NCBI GenBank assembly: GCA_013289695.1
Contig: JABCZK010000014.1
Span: 1 to 64,000 of the forward strand
DNA from: Acidobacteriota bacterium
GTDB taxonomy: Bacteria > Acidobacteriota > Terriglobia > Acidiferrales > UBA7541
Direction of reading: 5' to 3'
DNA length: 64,000 nucleotides
Translations under genes and position numbers: made by a program
Notes under the pieces: generated by a model
Databases searched by the model: none
What the model saw: only the letters and a program-made list of their open reading frames with translations
What the model was told of the DNA's origin: nothing
Shown here: one piece after another, positions 43,235 through 51,198 of the stretch
Layout of the letters: every line of letters starts with the position of its first letter
Position numbering within the stretch: position 1 is the first letter of the stretch

Positions 43235-43582
43235 ATCGCTCCTGTTTTGGGGCGAGGCGGTGGCTAGGGCTCGGTCCGTCTCCGCAAGCCTTTGCTAAGA
43301 CGCAAGCGGATGATACCACTGGGGCATTTGACGCACAGTGGCAATTTTGCATCGCGGCCGTACGCTTGATAAGAGAGCTCCGGGTTGCAAATCCTCAGGC
43401 AGAGTCAAATACAAATTCGCACAACCGTAAAGACTGCCGCGTTCGATGAAACGGAACCGGCCGCTACAACTGCAATGGCAACATCAAGAGTAAATGCAAC
43501 GGCAAGGGCACCCGCTCGCGGTGATCATACTGTGCGCTACTGCATTGGCGCGCAGAGTGATAACACACCGCGCCAGTGCGCG

Positions 43583-43611
43583 TTGCGGCGGTGGGGTGTG
43601 GGCTGTATAAT
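43583..43611 (+). promoter_or_regulatory. Promoter of the radical SAM gene
   Basis: TTGCGG (43583-43588) and a consensus TATAAT (43606-43611) are spaced exactly 17 bp, leaving a leader of about 58 nt before the ATG at 43676. The preceding 350 bp (43235-43582) holds no gene I can support. Confidence 0.7.
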
Positions 43612-43675
43612 CCTTGCTGGACGCTTGGAGAATTGCGGGGATTCGTGGTTTGCAGGATCGTCCGAGGGGTGCTGG

Positions 43676-44749
43676 ATGTCGTTTTCTGGTTTGTATTTGA
43701 CGCGCGTATGGCTGGGCAGCAATTTTTCACCGAAATTTTTACCGAAGACGATTCGGCCGCTGGCCGCGCACGTGAAGCTGACGGAAAATTGCCAGGCGAA
43801 GTGCATCAGCTGCGATTATTGGAAGACGCGATGGCATGACGCAATCAAAGCCGATCGCGCGGTGGAACTGCTGAACGAGATCGGCGCCGCCGGAATTCGC
43901 TCGCTGCGGTTCACCGGGGGCGAGCCGCTGCTGAGGAAAGACATGTTTCAAATTCTAAAGCAGGCGAACACCAGCTGCTTCAAAGAAATCATCCTGCAAA
44001 CGAACGGGCTTCTGATCAAGAAGCTGCACAAAGAGATTAACGCATCGCCGATCACCACGGTTTGCATATCCATCGACGGGCTGGAGCAGACCAACGACGT
44101 GATTCGCGGGATTGATGGCTATTTTGATCTGGCGATGCAAGGAATCAAATTGCTTCGTGGGAAGAAGGTCTCCATCGCCGTCACCATGAACCGCATGTCC
44201 GCCAAGGAATTGGGAAAACTTGTGGAGGTAGCGCATGGGGTGGGAGCCGAGGTGCAGTACAACGTCCTGAGCCAGAGCCTCTCTTTCCTCAAGGACGCGG
44301 ACACGGATGCGATGTGGCCCGAGGGCGGCGACGTCACGGAAATAGCGAAATTCTTGCGCGACGACCTGAAGCGTCCAGCGTACGAAGTGGAATACGTCAC
44401 CAAGTACTTCAAGAAACAACTCGACGCCGAGCCGCCTTGCATTCTGGGCTACCTGCAAATATTCGTGCTCTCGAATGGCGACGTGATGACCGGATGCTAC
44501 CCGCTGAAACCGGTGGGAAATATTCTGCGCGATAAGCTGGAGACAATCATGGCGTCGGAGGAGTATGTCCTCCAATGCGAGGCCATGGTTCGCCGGGAGT
44601 GCCCGGGATGCACTTGCGGCGTCGAGAGTTCGCTGGCCATGCAGAATGCCGTTTCCAGCGCGTTTTTCGAGCTCGGGCGGCTGACGCACCGGCAGATGCC
44701 GGTGAATATGGGAATGCCGGCGGAAGTGGCTTCGGCGAAAAACGCGTAG
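43676..44749 (+). CDS. Radical SAM protein with C-terminal cysteine cluster (SPASM-like)
   Basis: 357 residues. The radical-SAM cluster motif is Cys39-x3-Cys43-x2-Cys46 (CQAKCISCDYW), followed by FTGGEPLLR and IDGLEQTNDVIRGI. The C-terminal third has several further cysteines (CILGYLQIFVLSNGDVMTGC, RRECPGCTCG), as in SPASM or twitch domains with an auxiliary Fe-S cluster (MoaA, PqqE, AlbA and SkfB relatives). It may act on a peptide or on a cofactor precursor; no obvious peptide gene lies beside it. GAGGGG precedes the ATG. Confidence 0.9.
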   Translation: MSFSGLYLTRVWLGSNFSPKFLPKTIRPLAAHVKLTENCQAKCISCDYWKTRWHDAIKADRAVELLNEIGAAGIRSLRFTGGEPLLRKDMFQILKQANTSCFKEIILQTNGLLIKKLHKEINASPITTVCISIDGLEQTNDVIRGIDGYFDLAMQGIKLLRGKKVSIAVTMNRMSAKELGKLVEVAHGVGAEVQYNVLSQSLSFLKDADTDAMWPEGGDVTEIAKFLRDDLKRPAYEVEYVTKYFKKQLDAEPPCILGYLQIFVLSNGDVMTGCYPLKPVGNILRDKLETIMASEEYVLQCEAMVRRECPGCTCGVESSLAMQNAVSSAFFELGRLTHRQMPVNMGMPAEVASAKNA

Positions 44750-45230
44750 CGCCTGACAACTGCCGGAAGATTCAGGAAGGGCGAATCCGATTTTTCCTGC
44801 CTCGCGATGAAGTGTTCAGCATTCCCCTGAGAACTCGCGATTGCAAATTCCAGTTTGGATCGCCTGGATCACCCCTGGGCGGCATGAGACTTTGAAAGCC
44901 ACTTCACCAGCGCACTTTCCAAGCCGAAGTGATGGGGCCCTGTGGTTGGCGCTGAATTTTTTCACGCACAGATGCGGGAAGCTACGCTGCATTCATTACT
45001 GGACCATAATTCAAGTCCACCGTCCTCTCCTCGGTGTCTGCTGCGCAAGCGAGCAACACTTCCGCGCGCGCATCGGAATCCGGCGCACCGCCGATTCCGG
45101 ATGCGTTTCTGGCGCCCGCGTTTGAGGCTTTTGCGGCTGGGGTTAGTGAGGCTCAGCCGCCTGCGCGGGCCGCTATTGAAACTATTTCGGCCGGAGTCCC
45201 GTATAGTAAGCAGGACTTGGGAGGCGCACG
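44750..45230. other. Intergenic region, no supported gene
   Basis: 480 bp between the radical SAM and CPBP genes. A TATAGT -10-like element (45202-45207) and GGGAGG precede the CPBP start. A short Ala/Pro-rich open frame (45034-45234) overlaps that start by ATGA, but the promoter-like sequence inside it makes it doubtful. Confidence 0.5.
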
Positions 45231-46196
45231 ATGAGCACGAACGGCGAAACGAGCAGTTTGCCTGCACCGGCGGGGGAGTATCATCTGGCGGGGGCGCAGC
45301 GCTCGGGGATCGAAAATATTTTCATGGGGCCGACGGGGATCCGCGCGGGGTGGCGGCTGCTGCTATTCATTTTTCTGTGGCTCGCGTGCATTAAGGCCGA
45401 GGGATTCACGCTGAAGCACGTTCCGGGAGTGGACGCGTGGTTCAAGGCGCAGGATCCGAACGTGTTTACGCCGCCGGTGGCGATTTTCAGCGAGAGCATT
45501 CTGTTGTTTGGATTGGTGGTGGCGACGGCGTTGATGGCGCTGATCGAGAAGCGCACCTACACGGATTATTATTTGCCGCTGAATCAGTTTTTGGGGAAGC
45601 GGTTTTGGCAGGGCGTGCCGTACGGGTTCGCAATGCTGTCGTTGGCGCTGGGGCTGATCGCGGCGCTGCACGGATTTTCGCTAGGCAGCGTGGCGCTGTC
45701 GGGTGGGGATGCGCTGAAATTTGGCGCGCTGTACGGGATTGCGTTCCTGATGGTGGGACTCTTTGAGGAATTTTCGTTCCGCGGTTATATGCAGGCGACG
45801 CTGGGGTCCGGAATCGGATTCTGGCCGGCGGCGATTATTCTTTCGATTCTGTTTGGCGCGATTCATTTGAACAACCTGGGCGAAGCGTGGTTCGGCGCGG
45901 CGATGGCGGGGTCGTTTGGAGTGCTGGCGGCGTTCGCTGTGCAGCGGACTGGGAACCTCTGGTTTCCGATCGGAATGCATGCGGCGTGGGATTGGTCGGA
46001 GACTTTTTTTTATTCCGTGCCGGACAGTGGATTTTTGGCGAAGGGACATTTGTTTAACTCCACGTTTCACGGGCCTACCTGGCTTACGGGCGGGAAGGTG
46101 GGGCCGGAGGGCAGTGTCTTCGCGTTTCTAGTGCTAATCATTGGCGGCGTGGGGATTCATTTTATATTTCCGAAGAAGCAGATTGACGCTTCGTAG
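45231..46196 (+). CDS. CPBP (CAAX/abortive-infection) intramembrane metalloprotease
   Basis: 321 residues with about eight hydrophobic segments. The catalytic motifs are Glu179-Glu180-x3-Arg184 (EEFSFRGYMQ), His212 in FGAIHLNN, and His250 in GMHAAWDWSE, as in the Rce1-like family. Such enzymes cleave prenylated or other membrane substrates; in bacteria roles include bacteriocin immunity and stress response. GGGAGG lies 7 nt before the ATG. No bacteriocin genes are near. Confidence 0.9.
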   Translation: MSTNGETSSLPAPAGEYHLAGAQRSGIENIFMGPTGIRAGWRLLLFIFLWLACIKAEGFTLKHVPGVDAWFKAQDPNVFTPPVAIFSESILLFGLVVATALMALIEKRTYTDYYLPLNQFLGKRFWQGVPYGFAMLSLALGLIAALHGFSLGSVALSGGDALKFGALYGIAFLMVGLFEEFSFRGYMQATLGSGIGFWPAAIILSILFGAIHLNNLGEAWFGAAMAGSFGVLAAFAVQRTGNLWFPIGMHAAWDWSETFFYSVPDSGFLAKGHLFNSTFHGPTWLTGGKVGPEGSVFAFLVLIIGGVGIHFIFPKKQIDAS

Positions 46197-46551
46197 CCGC
46201 TGATTACTGCGCAAGGCGAAAGATTTAACACAGCGCACACAGGGAAAGCGGAGGGCACGGAGAAAGCGATTCCCGGGTGGGATTGTTTCCAGACGTTTTC
46301 CGCTTGCCTATTTTTGTACTCGCCTGCTGCGCAAGACTTATTCGTCGTTCGCTGTGATCCGGTTTGGAACTTCGCCGCACTCCGAGGGTAGCCCTCGCTT
46401 CTGGAATCCTTTTGGGCCGATACAGCATCTATCACAAGCCGACCTGGTGTTTGCTTCCTGGTGAGGGTGTCAGCGCTCCTGGCGCTTGTGGTTATCGCGC
46501 GACGGGTGAAGGGCGGCGGTTACCTTTTGTCGGCGGTAGCTGTGCGCTCAT
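46197..46551. other. Intergenic region, no supported gene
   Basis: 355 bp between the CPBP gene and the DksA-type promoter. I see no coding frame with credible composition. A purine-rich stretch (about 46228-46270) stands out but is not repeated in the window. Confidence 0.5.
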
Positions 46552-46580
46552 TTGACAAGGGAAGTTCGTATCGTTACACT
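46552..46580 (+). promoter_or_regulatory. Strong promoter of the DksA-type gene
   Basis: A perfect TTGACA (46552-46557) lies 17 bp from TACACT (46575-46580). The transcript would have a leader of about 39 nt before the ATG at 46626, which has AGGGA upstream. Confidence 0.8.
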
Positions 46581-46625
46581 GGGCGGCTTCGAGCGAGCGA
46601 TTGGGCCTCGCATAGGGACTGAACG

Positions 46626-46979
46626 ATGGACAAGAAACGATTGGAGTACTACAAGAAGAAATTAGCCACACGCCGCGAGGAATTGGTGCGCGGCATCGCT
46701 CGCACCGAGCAGGAAGGCCGCGAGGCGGACGAAGATCCCACGGTGGATCTGGGCGACAAGGCGGCCAACTCCTACACCAAGGAATTCCTGTTCGGCCAGA
46801 CGCACAACGACCGGTCGCTGCTTGCGCTTGTGGATAATGCGCTGGCGCGGATCAAGGATGGCACCTACGGCGAGTGCAATTCCTGCCACGAAGAGCTGCA
46901 ACAGAAGCGGCTGGAAGCTGTGCCCTGGACGCGTTATTGCATTATCTGCCAGGAAAAGACGGAGCAGGGGCAGCTGTAA
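46626..46979 (+). CDS. DksA/TraR-type C4 zinc-finger protein
   Basis: 117 residues: an N-terminal coiled coil with an acidic tip (DPTVDLGDKAANS, two Asp spaced as in DksA), and a C-terminal zinc finger with Cys84-x2-Cys87 and Cys105-x2-Cys108. It binds RNA polymerase through its secondary channel in the DksA family and tunes transcription with ppGpp. It is shorter than E. coli DksA (151 residues), like many Acidobacteria and cyanobacterial relatives. Monocistronic, under a strong promoter. Confidence 0.9.
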   Translation: MDKKRLEYYKKKLATRREELVRGIARTEQEGREADEDPTVDLGDKAANSYTKEFLFGQTHNDRSLLALVDNALARIKDGTYGECNSCHEELQQKRLEAVPWTRYCIICQEKTEQGQL

Positions 46980-47148
46980 GTCGCGCGGCAGATCTGATTC
47001 GTTTTCCATGATGATTACGATGGAGTACGGGTGTTCGTGCCCAAGCGTGATTGAAATGCGTGGCTTCAGCGCTGGCGGGCCGTGTGCCTACCAGCAGGCG
47101 CGGCCGGCACTGCCAACGTCGAAGACGCCCGGCTAAAGAGTCCGCGCG

Positions 47149-47230
47149 GCGACTCGGGAGTCTTTGCAGGTCGTGGCTTTAGCCGCGACATAAACGCAAC
47201 AAAGCCACTGCGGTTTCAGCCGCTGAAGTA
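47149..47230 (-). repeat. Dispersed palindromic repeat, copy C (inverted)
   Basis: On the minus strand it reads ACTTCAGCGGCTGAAACCG, then after a longer spacer TTTATGTCGCGGCTAAAGCC, with arms at 47170-47178 and 47181-47189 allowing one G-T pair, and ends ACTCCCGAGTCGCC as in copy B. It lies in the 458-bp gap between the DksA-type gene and comF, where I find no gene. Confidence 0.75.
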
Positions 47231-47437
47231 CGGATTTTGAGGTTGCCACACAGACTCTAAAGCTGGCGGCTACAAAGTCACCACCTCGGCGTCCATGGAT
47301 TCTTCCAGCTGACGGCGGGGCTGTGCGTAGAATTACGGTCTATCCTTCCCTGCTCTGCGGGAGTAGCGTTCGTCGTACCCCTCTCGCTTGCTAACTTCAT
47401 CGTAATATCGCGGACGACCATTGACGCGCTTGCTGCG

Positions 47438-47692
47438 GTGCTCTTCCCTGCGCCTTGCCGGATCTGCGGCACGGCGCTGCTGAATGCTAGCCGCATTCCA
47501 AATTTTGAGTCATGCCTTGCCTCCTTCCAGCCGCTACAACAGCCGATGGGTGAACGCTGCGGGCGGCCGATTTCCGTGCCCGCGGCAACTACTGTCGCGA
47601 CCGCCGAGGCCGCGCGGCCGCTTTGCCGGCTGTGCCGCGACGGCTACTATGCTTTCGATCGGGCGCGCAGCTATGGGGTTTATAATGAATGA
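47438..47692 (+). pseudogene. comF: ComF N-terminal zinc-ribbon part, separated by a frameshift
   Basis: The frame encodes LFPAPCRICGTALLNASRIP, ESCLASFQPLQQ, ERCGRP and PLCRLCRDGYYAFDRARSYGVYNE, the double cysteine-pair zinc ribbon that starts ComF proteins. It ends in TGA at 47690-47692. The rest of ComF is in the +1 frame, and ATGAATGA (47685-47692) shows a tandem 4-bp duplication at the break; removing four bases restores ...SYGVYNDALQ.... The GTG at 47438 is the best start; the frame is open upstream. Confidence 0.75.
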
Positions 47693-48245
47693 CGCGTTGC
47701 AGCACGCGATTTTGCTGCTGAATTATGAAGAAGTGACGCGGCTGGGCGATTGGTTTGCAGCGCGCTTGGCTGAGATTGTGGCGCGTGAGAGTGAGGCCTT
47801 CCGGGCGGACGTGGTGGTGCCAGCGCCGCTGCACCCGGACCGGCAACGAGAACGCGGTTATAACCAGGCTGAGCTGATCGCGCGGCCTCTGGCGCGCCGG
47901 CTGCATCGGAAGCAGGGCGCGTATTTGTTGATGCGCACCAAGCCGCGTCCGGCGCGGTTGGTGCTGACTTGCAAGGAGCACTGGGATTCGGTACGTGGCG
48001 CCTACGCGACGCGCAAAGGGCTGCGGGTTGACAAGTTACGAGTTCTGCTGCTAGATGATGTATTGACGACTGGCGCGACCCTGGATTCGTGCGCGCGAGC
48101 GTTGAAGCAGGCGGGCGCAGCGGCGGTGATGGGATTGACGGTGGCGCGAGTCGTGCCAGGCTGGTCGCTCGCGGGTGCCCAGCAGCAAGAAACAGATTCA
48201 AGCAGGAGAAACCAACAGGGTGCGACGAGCATCCCTAGAGGCTAG
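47685..48245 (+). CDS. comF: ComF C-terminal phosphoribosyltransferase part
   Basis: 186 residues from the ATG at 47685, which overlaps the stop of the N-terminal frame by 8 bases. It has LHPDRQRERGYNQAELIA and the PRPP-binding loop VLLLDDVLTTGATLDSC, typical of ComF (DNA uptake / competence-associated). Termination-reinitiation at ATGAATGA could still make both halves as separate polypeptides. Otherwise this is a recently inactivated gene. The tail after about residue 160 (QQQETDSSRRNQQG) is not conserved-looking. Confidence 0.75.
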   Translation: MNDALQHAILLLNYEEVTRLGDWFAARLAEIVARESEAFRADVVVPAPLHPDRQRERGYNQAELIARPLARRLHRKQGAYLLMRTKPRPARLVLTCKEHWDSVRGAYATRKGLRVDKLRVLLLDDVLTTGATLDSCARALKQAGAAAVMGLTVARVVPGWSLAGAQQQETDSSRRNQQGATSIPRG

Positions 48246-48398
48246 GGAAACTCGTCGAGCGACGCAAAGGCGGCGCAAATGGAAATGCGGCTCAAGCATG
48301 GCTTACGGCCCCGGCCCGCTATCGGGCTGGGCGGAGTCGCGCCGGATTCTGTCGCTCCCAATGGTCAGGTAAAGCCTCCTGTTAGTCGTCCTTCCGTA

Positions 48399-48908
48399 AT
48401 GCAAGCTCCCGTGCTGGTGCTGAACGCGACTTTCGAGCCGATCAACGTTACGGCTGTGCGGCGGGCGCTGGTACTGATGCTAAAGGGCGTCGCGCAGGCG
48501 GAAGAGACCAACCACACCGAAGTGCATTCCACGCAGAAGGCGATTCAGGTGCCGTCAGTAATTCGTCTGCTGAGTTACCGGCACATTCCGCAGCAGAGCC
48601 GTGCGCTTTCGCGGAAGAATATTTTGCTGCGCGATCGGAATATTTGCCAGTTCTGCGCGCGGGCGTTTCCTGCTTCGGAATTGACGCTGGATCACGTGAT
48701 GCCGCGTTCGCGCGGCGGGCGCTCGACGTGGGAAAATCTGGTGGCTTGCTGCTACACGTGCAACAACCGCAAGGGCGATCGCACGCCGGAAGAAGCGGGA
48801 ATCAAATTGCAGCGGCGGCCGCGGCCTTTTACGCTGCACACTTCGCGGCAGCTGATGCGGCTGATCGGACATCGCGACGAGAAGTGGCGCAAGTACCTGT
48901 TTTATTGA
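48399..48908 (+). CDS. HNH endonuclease
   Basis: 169 residues from the ATG at 48399, which gives the usual [17 protein letters not shown] start; an upstream ATG at 48279 would add 40 low-complexity residues. Zinc cysteines are Cys83 and Cys86 (CQFC), Cys118 and Cys121 (CYTC), framing the HNH core [18 protein letters not shown] with His99 and Asn113. This is the common stand-alone McrA-like HNH family of unknown biological role. An intrinsic terminator follows. Confidence 0.92.
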   Translation: MQAPVLVLNATFEPINVTAVRRALVLMLKGVAQAEETNHTEVHSTQKAIQVPSVIRLLSYRHIPQQSRALSRKNILLRDRNICQFCARAFPASELTLDHVMPRSRGGRSTWENLVACCYTCNNRKGDRTPEEAGIKLQRRPRPFTLHTSRQLMRLIGHRDEKWRKYLFY

Positions 48909-48998
48909 GCTTTGTGAATTTTTTCCGCGCCGGCATTTTGGTGCAACCTTTTCCAGCCGCAGGCGTCTAAGTAATTAATCGCTTCTAGGACACACCCC

Positions 48999-49044
48999 GG
49001 GAAGTGGTTCTGGCTCAACCCAGGCCGCTTCCCCTCCTTTTTTT
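48999..49044 (+). terminator. Intrinsic terminator after the HNH gene
   Basis: Arms GGGAAGTGG (48999-49007) and CCGCTTCCC (49025-49033), with one wobble pair, are followed by a run of seven T (49038-49044). Confidence 0.75.
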
Positions 49045-49077
49045 AGCCACGAAAAAATTCCTCAAAAATTGAATTGC

Positions 49078-49457
49078 TTACTGGCAGAGAATAATTTTCA
49101 GCCCACGGCGCCAGTTTTCCGCGAGGCCAATTCTGGTGATGCGTCCGGCGGGGCGAGGCGAATCGGTGCGCAGAAATTCCAGGCGGCCGGGCTTGGCGCG
49201 ACCGAGCGTTGGACTTCCGGAACGATGCGGTCGTCCGCGTGTTCCTTTACTCGCAGGACGCGACGCGTGAGATTGCGCTCCTCGGACCAGAGATGCACGA
49301 GGGGATTTTTGCGTTCGAAGCGGAGTTCGAAGTGCAGTGTCGCGAGTTCGGCTAGCCATTCGCCGTCTTCGCGCACTTCGACGCTGCCGGAGGCAGCGAG
49401 GTCGCTAAACGCGCGATCCAGGGCCGCCCAATCGTTTGCGGGCGAATTCAACTGCAC
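49078..49457 (-). pseudogene. Frameshifted remnant of an unrecognised gene
   Basis: One minus frame encodes QLNSPANDWAALDRAFSDLA, EDGEWLAELATLHFELRFER and LVHLWSEERNLTRRVLRVKE up to EVQR; the gene-like sequence then continues in another frame as LGRAKPGRLEFLRTD and AGRITR before a stop at 49078. A single missing base near 49225 (codons CGC-T-GGT-CGC) would join them. No good start codon is present (GTG at 49457 is the best). The family is unknown to me. Confidence 0.5.
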
Positions 49458-49500
49458 ACCGTCGCGGGATTTCTTTGCCGCTTTGAGAAGCGTGGTGCGG

Positions 49501-49995
49501 CTATTGCAACACTAGGCCAGTGACTCGTATGGAAGGATACTCTTGATTCCACTCTGCGGGAACATGTTCGAGCGTGACGTCGAACGGGCGACTCAGGCCG
49601 GCGTTGAGGGGCGGGCCATTGTTCGGTCCGATGACCAATTGCGAATCGCGGAGGATTACTTGGTTGAGAGCGTTACGAAATTCGACGGTGACTTCCATCG
49701 CGCGAATCGTGCGGTCGCCATCGTTCGACATCATTCCGTCTACGTAGGTGAATTCCTGCTTCAACATGTTGGTGGATCGCGACATGTGCAGATCGTTGAG
49801 GTGGATGCGCTCGGCGTAGGCTTGTTCTGCTGGTCCGAAGGGAAGTTTTTCAGCAACAGCCGTGCCGGGCATGCCGAAGATGCGCGTGAGCAGGTAAAAT
49901 CCGCCGAACAGCAGGGCCATGACTACGACTCCGGCGAGAAATGCGGCCGGGAAGCGGCGGCGTTCTGCGCTGTAGGAACTTTCACCCGGTTCCAT
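49501..49995 (-). CDS. Membrane-anchored DUF2393-like protein
   Basis: 164 residues: a short basic N-terminus, one membrane helix (about 16-38, FLAGVVVMALLFGGFYLLTRIF) and an immunoglobulin-like beta domain outside (LKQEFTYVDGMMSNDGDRTI, VTVEFRNALNQVILRDSQLV, EHVPAEWNQEYPSIRVTGLVL). The last segment is very like other bacterial DUF2393 proteins. Function unknown. It is 21 bp downstream of the phosphoesterase gene on the same strand. Confidence 0.75.
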   Translation of the reverse strand: MEPGESSYSAERRRFPAAFLAGVVVMALLFGGFYLLTRIFGMPGTAVAEKLPFGPAEQAYAERIHLNDLHMSRSTNMLKQEFTYVDGMMSNDGDRTIRAMEVTVEFRNALNQVILRDSQLVIGPNNGPPLNAGLSRPFDVTLEHVPAEWNQEYPSIRVTGLVLQ

Positions 49996-50016
49996 GGATT
50001 GGATCCCTCGCGCGCC

Positions 50017-50760
50017 TTAGCGGCCGAACGCCAGACGCTGAATCAGCGGCTCGGGCAGCCCGCCGGCACCCATGCGTTTTTGCACCGCTTCGATGTCGTA
50101 CGGCACGCGCCAGAACTCGATGGATTTTTTGGGGAGGTCGGCGATGACGAATGCGGCGCGCGTGTCTCCATCGCGGGGCTGGCCGATGGAACCGGGATTG
50201 AGCAGGTAGGTGGTGCCGTCGTCGACGGCGAGCGCGGCGAACGGTTGGCCGGCGGCGGGTTTGAAATGCAGCACGGCGACTTGATCGTCGCGAAGAGTGA
50301 AGCCCCCTTGCAGATGCGTGTGACCGAAGAAAGTGATTTGCGCATGGGCATCGAGAAGGCTGTCGAGGGCCTGGGCCGGCGCGAAAACGTACTCGTCTTC
50401 ATCGCGAAAGGCGCCGTGAACCATGACGAAACCATTTTCGTTGAGCGGGCCGGTGGGGAGTTGCTCGAGCCATTCGCGATTTTCGGGGCGGAGTTGGTCG
50501 CGGGTCCAGAGCGCGACCGCGCGCGCGACGGGATTGAAATCGTCGGCGTTGGCGATGCCGGAGCCGGCTTTATCGTGATTGCCGCGAATGGTGAGCGCGC
50601 CGATTTCGCGGATGCGATCTACTACTTCGTTGGGATCGGGGCCGTAGCCGACGACGTCGCCGAGGCAGATTACTTTGTCCCAGTGGCCTTTGGCGGCGGC
50701 GAGGACGGCGTCGAGTGCGGTTAAGTTGGCGTGGATATCGCTGAGAATCAGGTAGCGCAT
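50017..50760 (-). CDS. Calcineurin-like metallophosphoesterase (YfcE/MJ0936-like)
   Basis: 247 residues. Metal-binding motifs are complete: SDIHANL (Asp8, His10), GDVVGYGPDP (Asp35), RGNHD, a VHGAF histidine and GHTHLQG. The GDVVGYGP type is found in small bacterial phosphodiesterases related to YfcE, with a cyclic nucleotide or protein phosphate as substrate, not determined here. It heads a two-gene unit with the DUF2393-like gene. Confidence 0.92.
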   Translation of the reverse strand: MRYLILSDIHANLTALDAVLAAAKGHWDKVICLGDVVGYGPDPNEVVDRIREIGALTIRGNHDKAGSGIANADDFNPVARAVALWTRDQLRPENREWLEQLPTGPLNENGFVMVHGAFRDEDEYVFAPAQALDSLLDAHAQITFFGHTHLQGGFTLRDDQVAVLHFKPAAGQPFAALAVDDGTTYLLNPGSIGQPRDGDTRAAFVIADLPKKSIEFWRVPYDIEAVQKRMGAGGLPEPLIQRLAFGR

Positions 50761-50764
50761 GCAA

Positions 50765-50793
50765 CTGCCCCCAAGGGCAGGATGCGAATTATA
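50765..50793 (-). promoter_or_regulatory. Promoter -10 and ribosome-site hairpin before the phosphoesterase
   Basis: On the minus strand a consensus TATAAT (50788-50793) is followed by a perfect 6-bp hairpin CTGCCC/GGGCAG (50765-50780) directly before the ATG. The purine-rich GGGGGCAG of the right arm is the only plausible ribosome site, so it would be paired in the leader. Confidence 0.5.
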
Positions 50794-51198
50794 GACGAAG
50801 AGTGGACTGGTTGCACGAAATCGCGCGTGGCGGTAGCGTCCTAATTTCGCGGCAGAGCATCGGGCGGGTCGAGTGTGAACGATGATATTTCGGCGACTTT
50901 ACAAGCGAAGGCTAACTCGGCTGTTCGGTCGATTCATTCCTGAACAAAGGATCAATGAAATATTCGATCCCCTATCCGAATGGGAAAGATTCAAGTGATT
51001 GCTGCCCCCTTGAATCTACCGGCTATTCTTCACTCCCGTGATCTCAGAGACCGACGCCCTGCAGACGGTGCAAAAGATGATTCTCGATGCGCTCGGTAAT
51101 GCACCAGATGCCGCGGGCAGCTCACGGATAAAGCCAGATTAGGACGCTACCCGCGTGGGAAACTTTGTGGAAACGGGGGAAGTGGGGCCTGGATGGCT
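50794..51198. other. Intergenic region, no supported gene
   Basis: About 400 bp between queA and the phosphoesterase promoter. A 34-codon GTG frame (51038-51142; MISETDALQTVQKMILDALG...) is the only protein-like stretch; it lacks a ribosome site and is too short to call. Confidence 0.45.

Noticed and set aside
43380..43410. A GGGTTGCAAATCCTC stretch resembling a tRNA T-arm
   Set aside because: No acceptor, D or anticodon arms can be folded around it.
45034..45234. A 66-codon Ala/Pro-rich frame overlapping the CPBP start by ATGA
   Set aside because: It has no ribosome site, and a promoter-like TATAGT and the CPBP ribosome site lie within it.
51038..51142. A 34-codon GTG-started frame
   Set aside because: Too short, no ribosome site and no recognisable relatives; could be chance.
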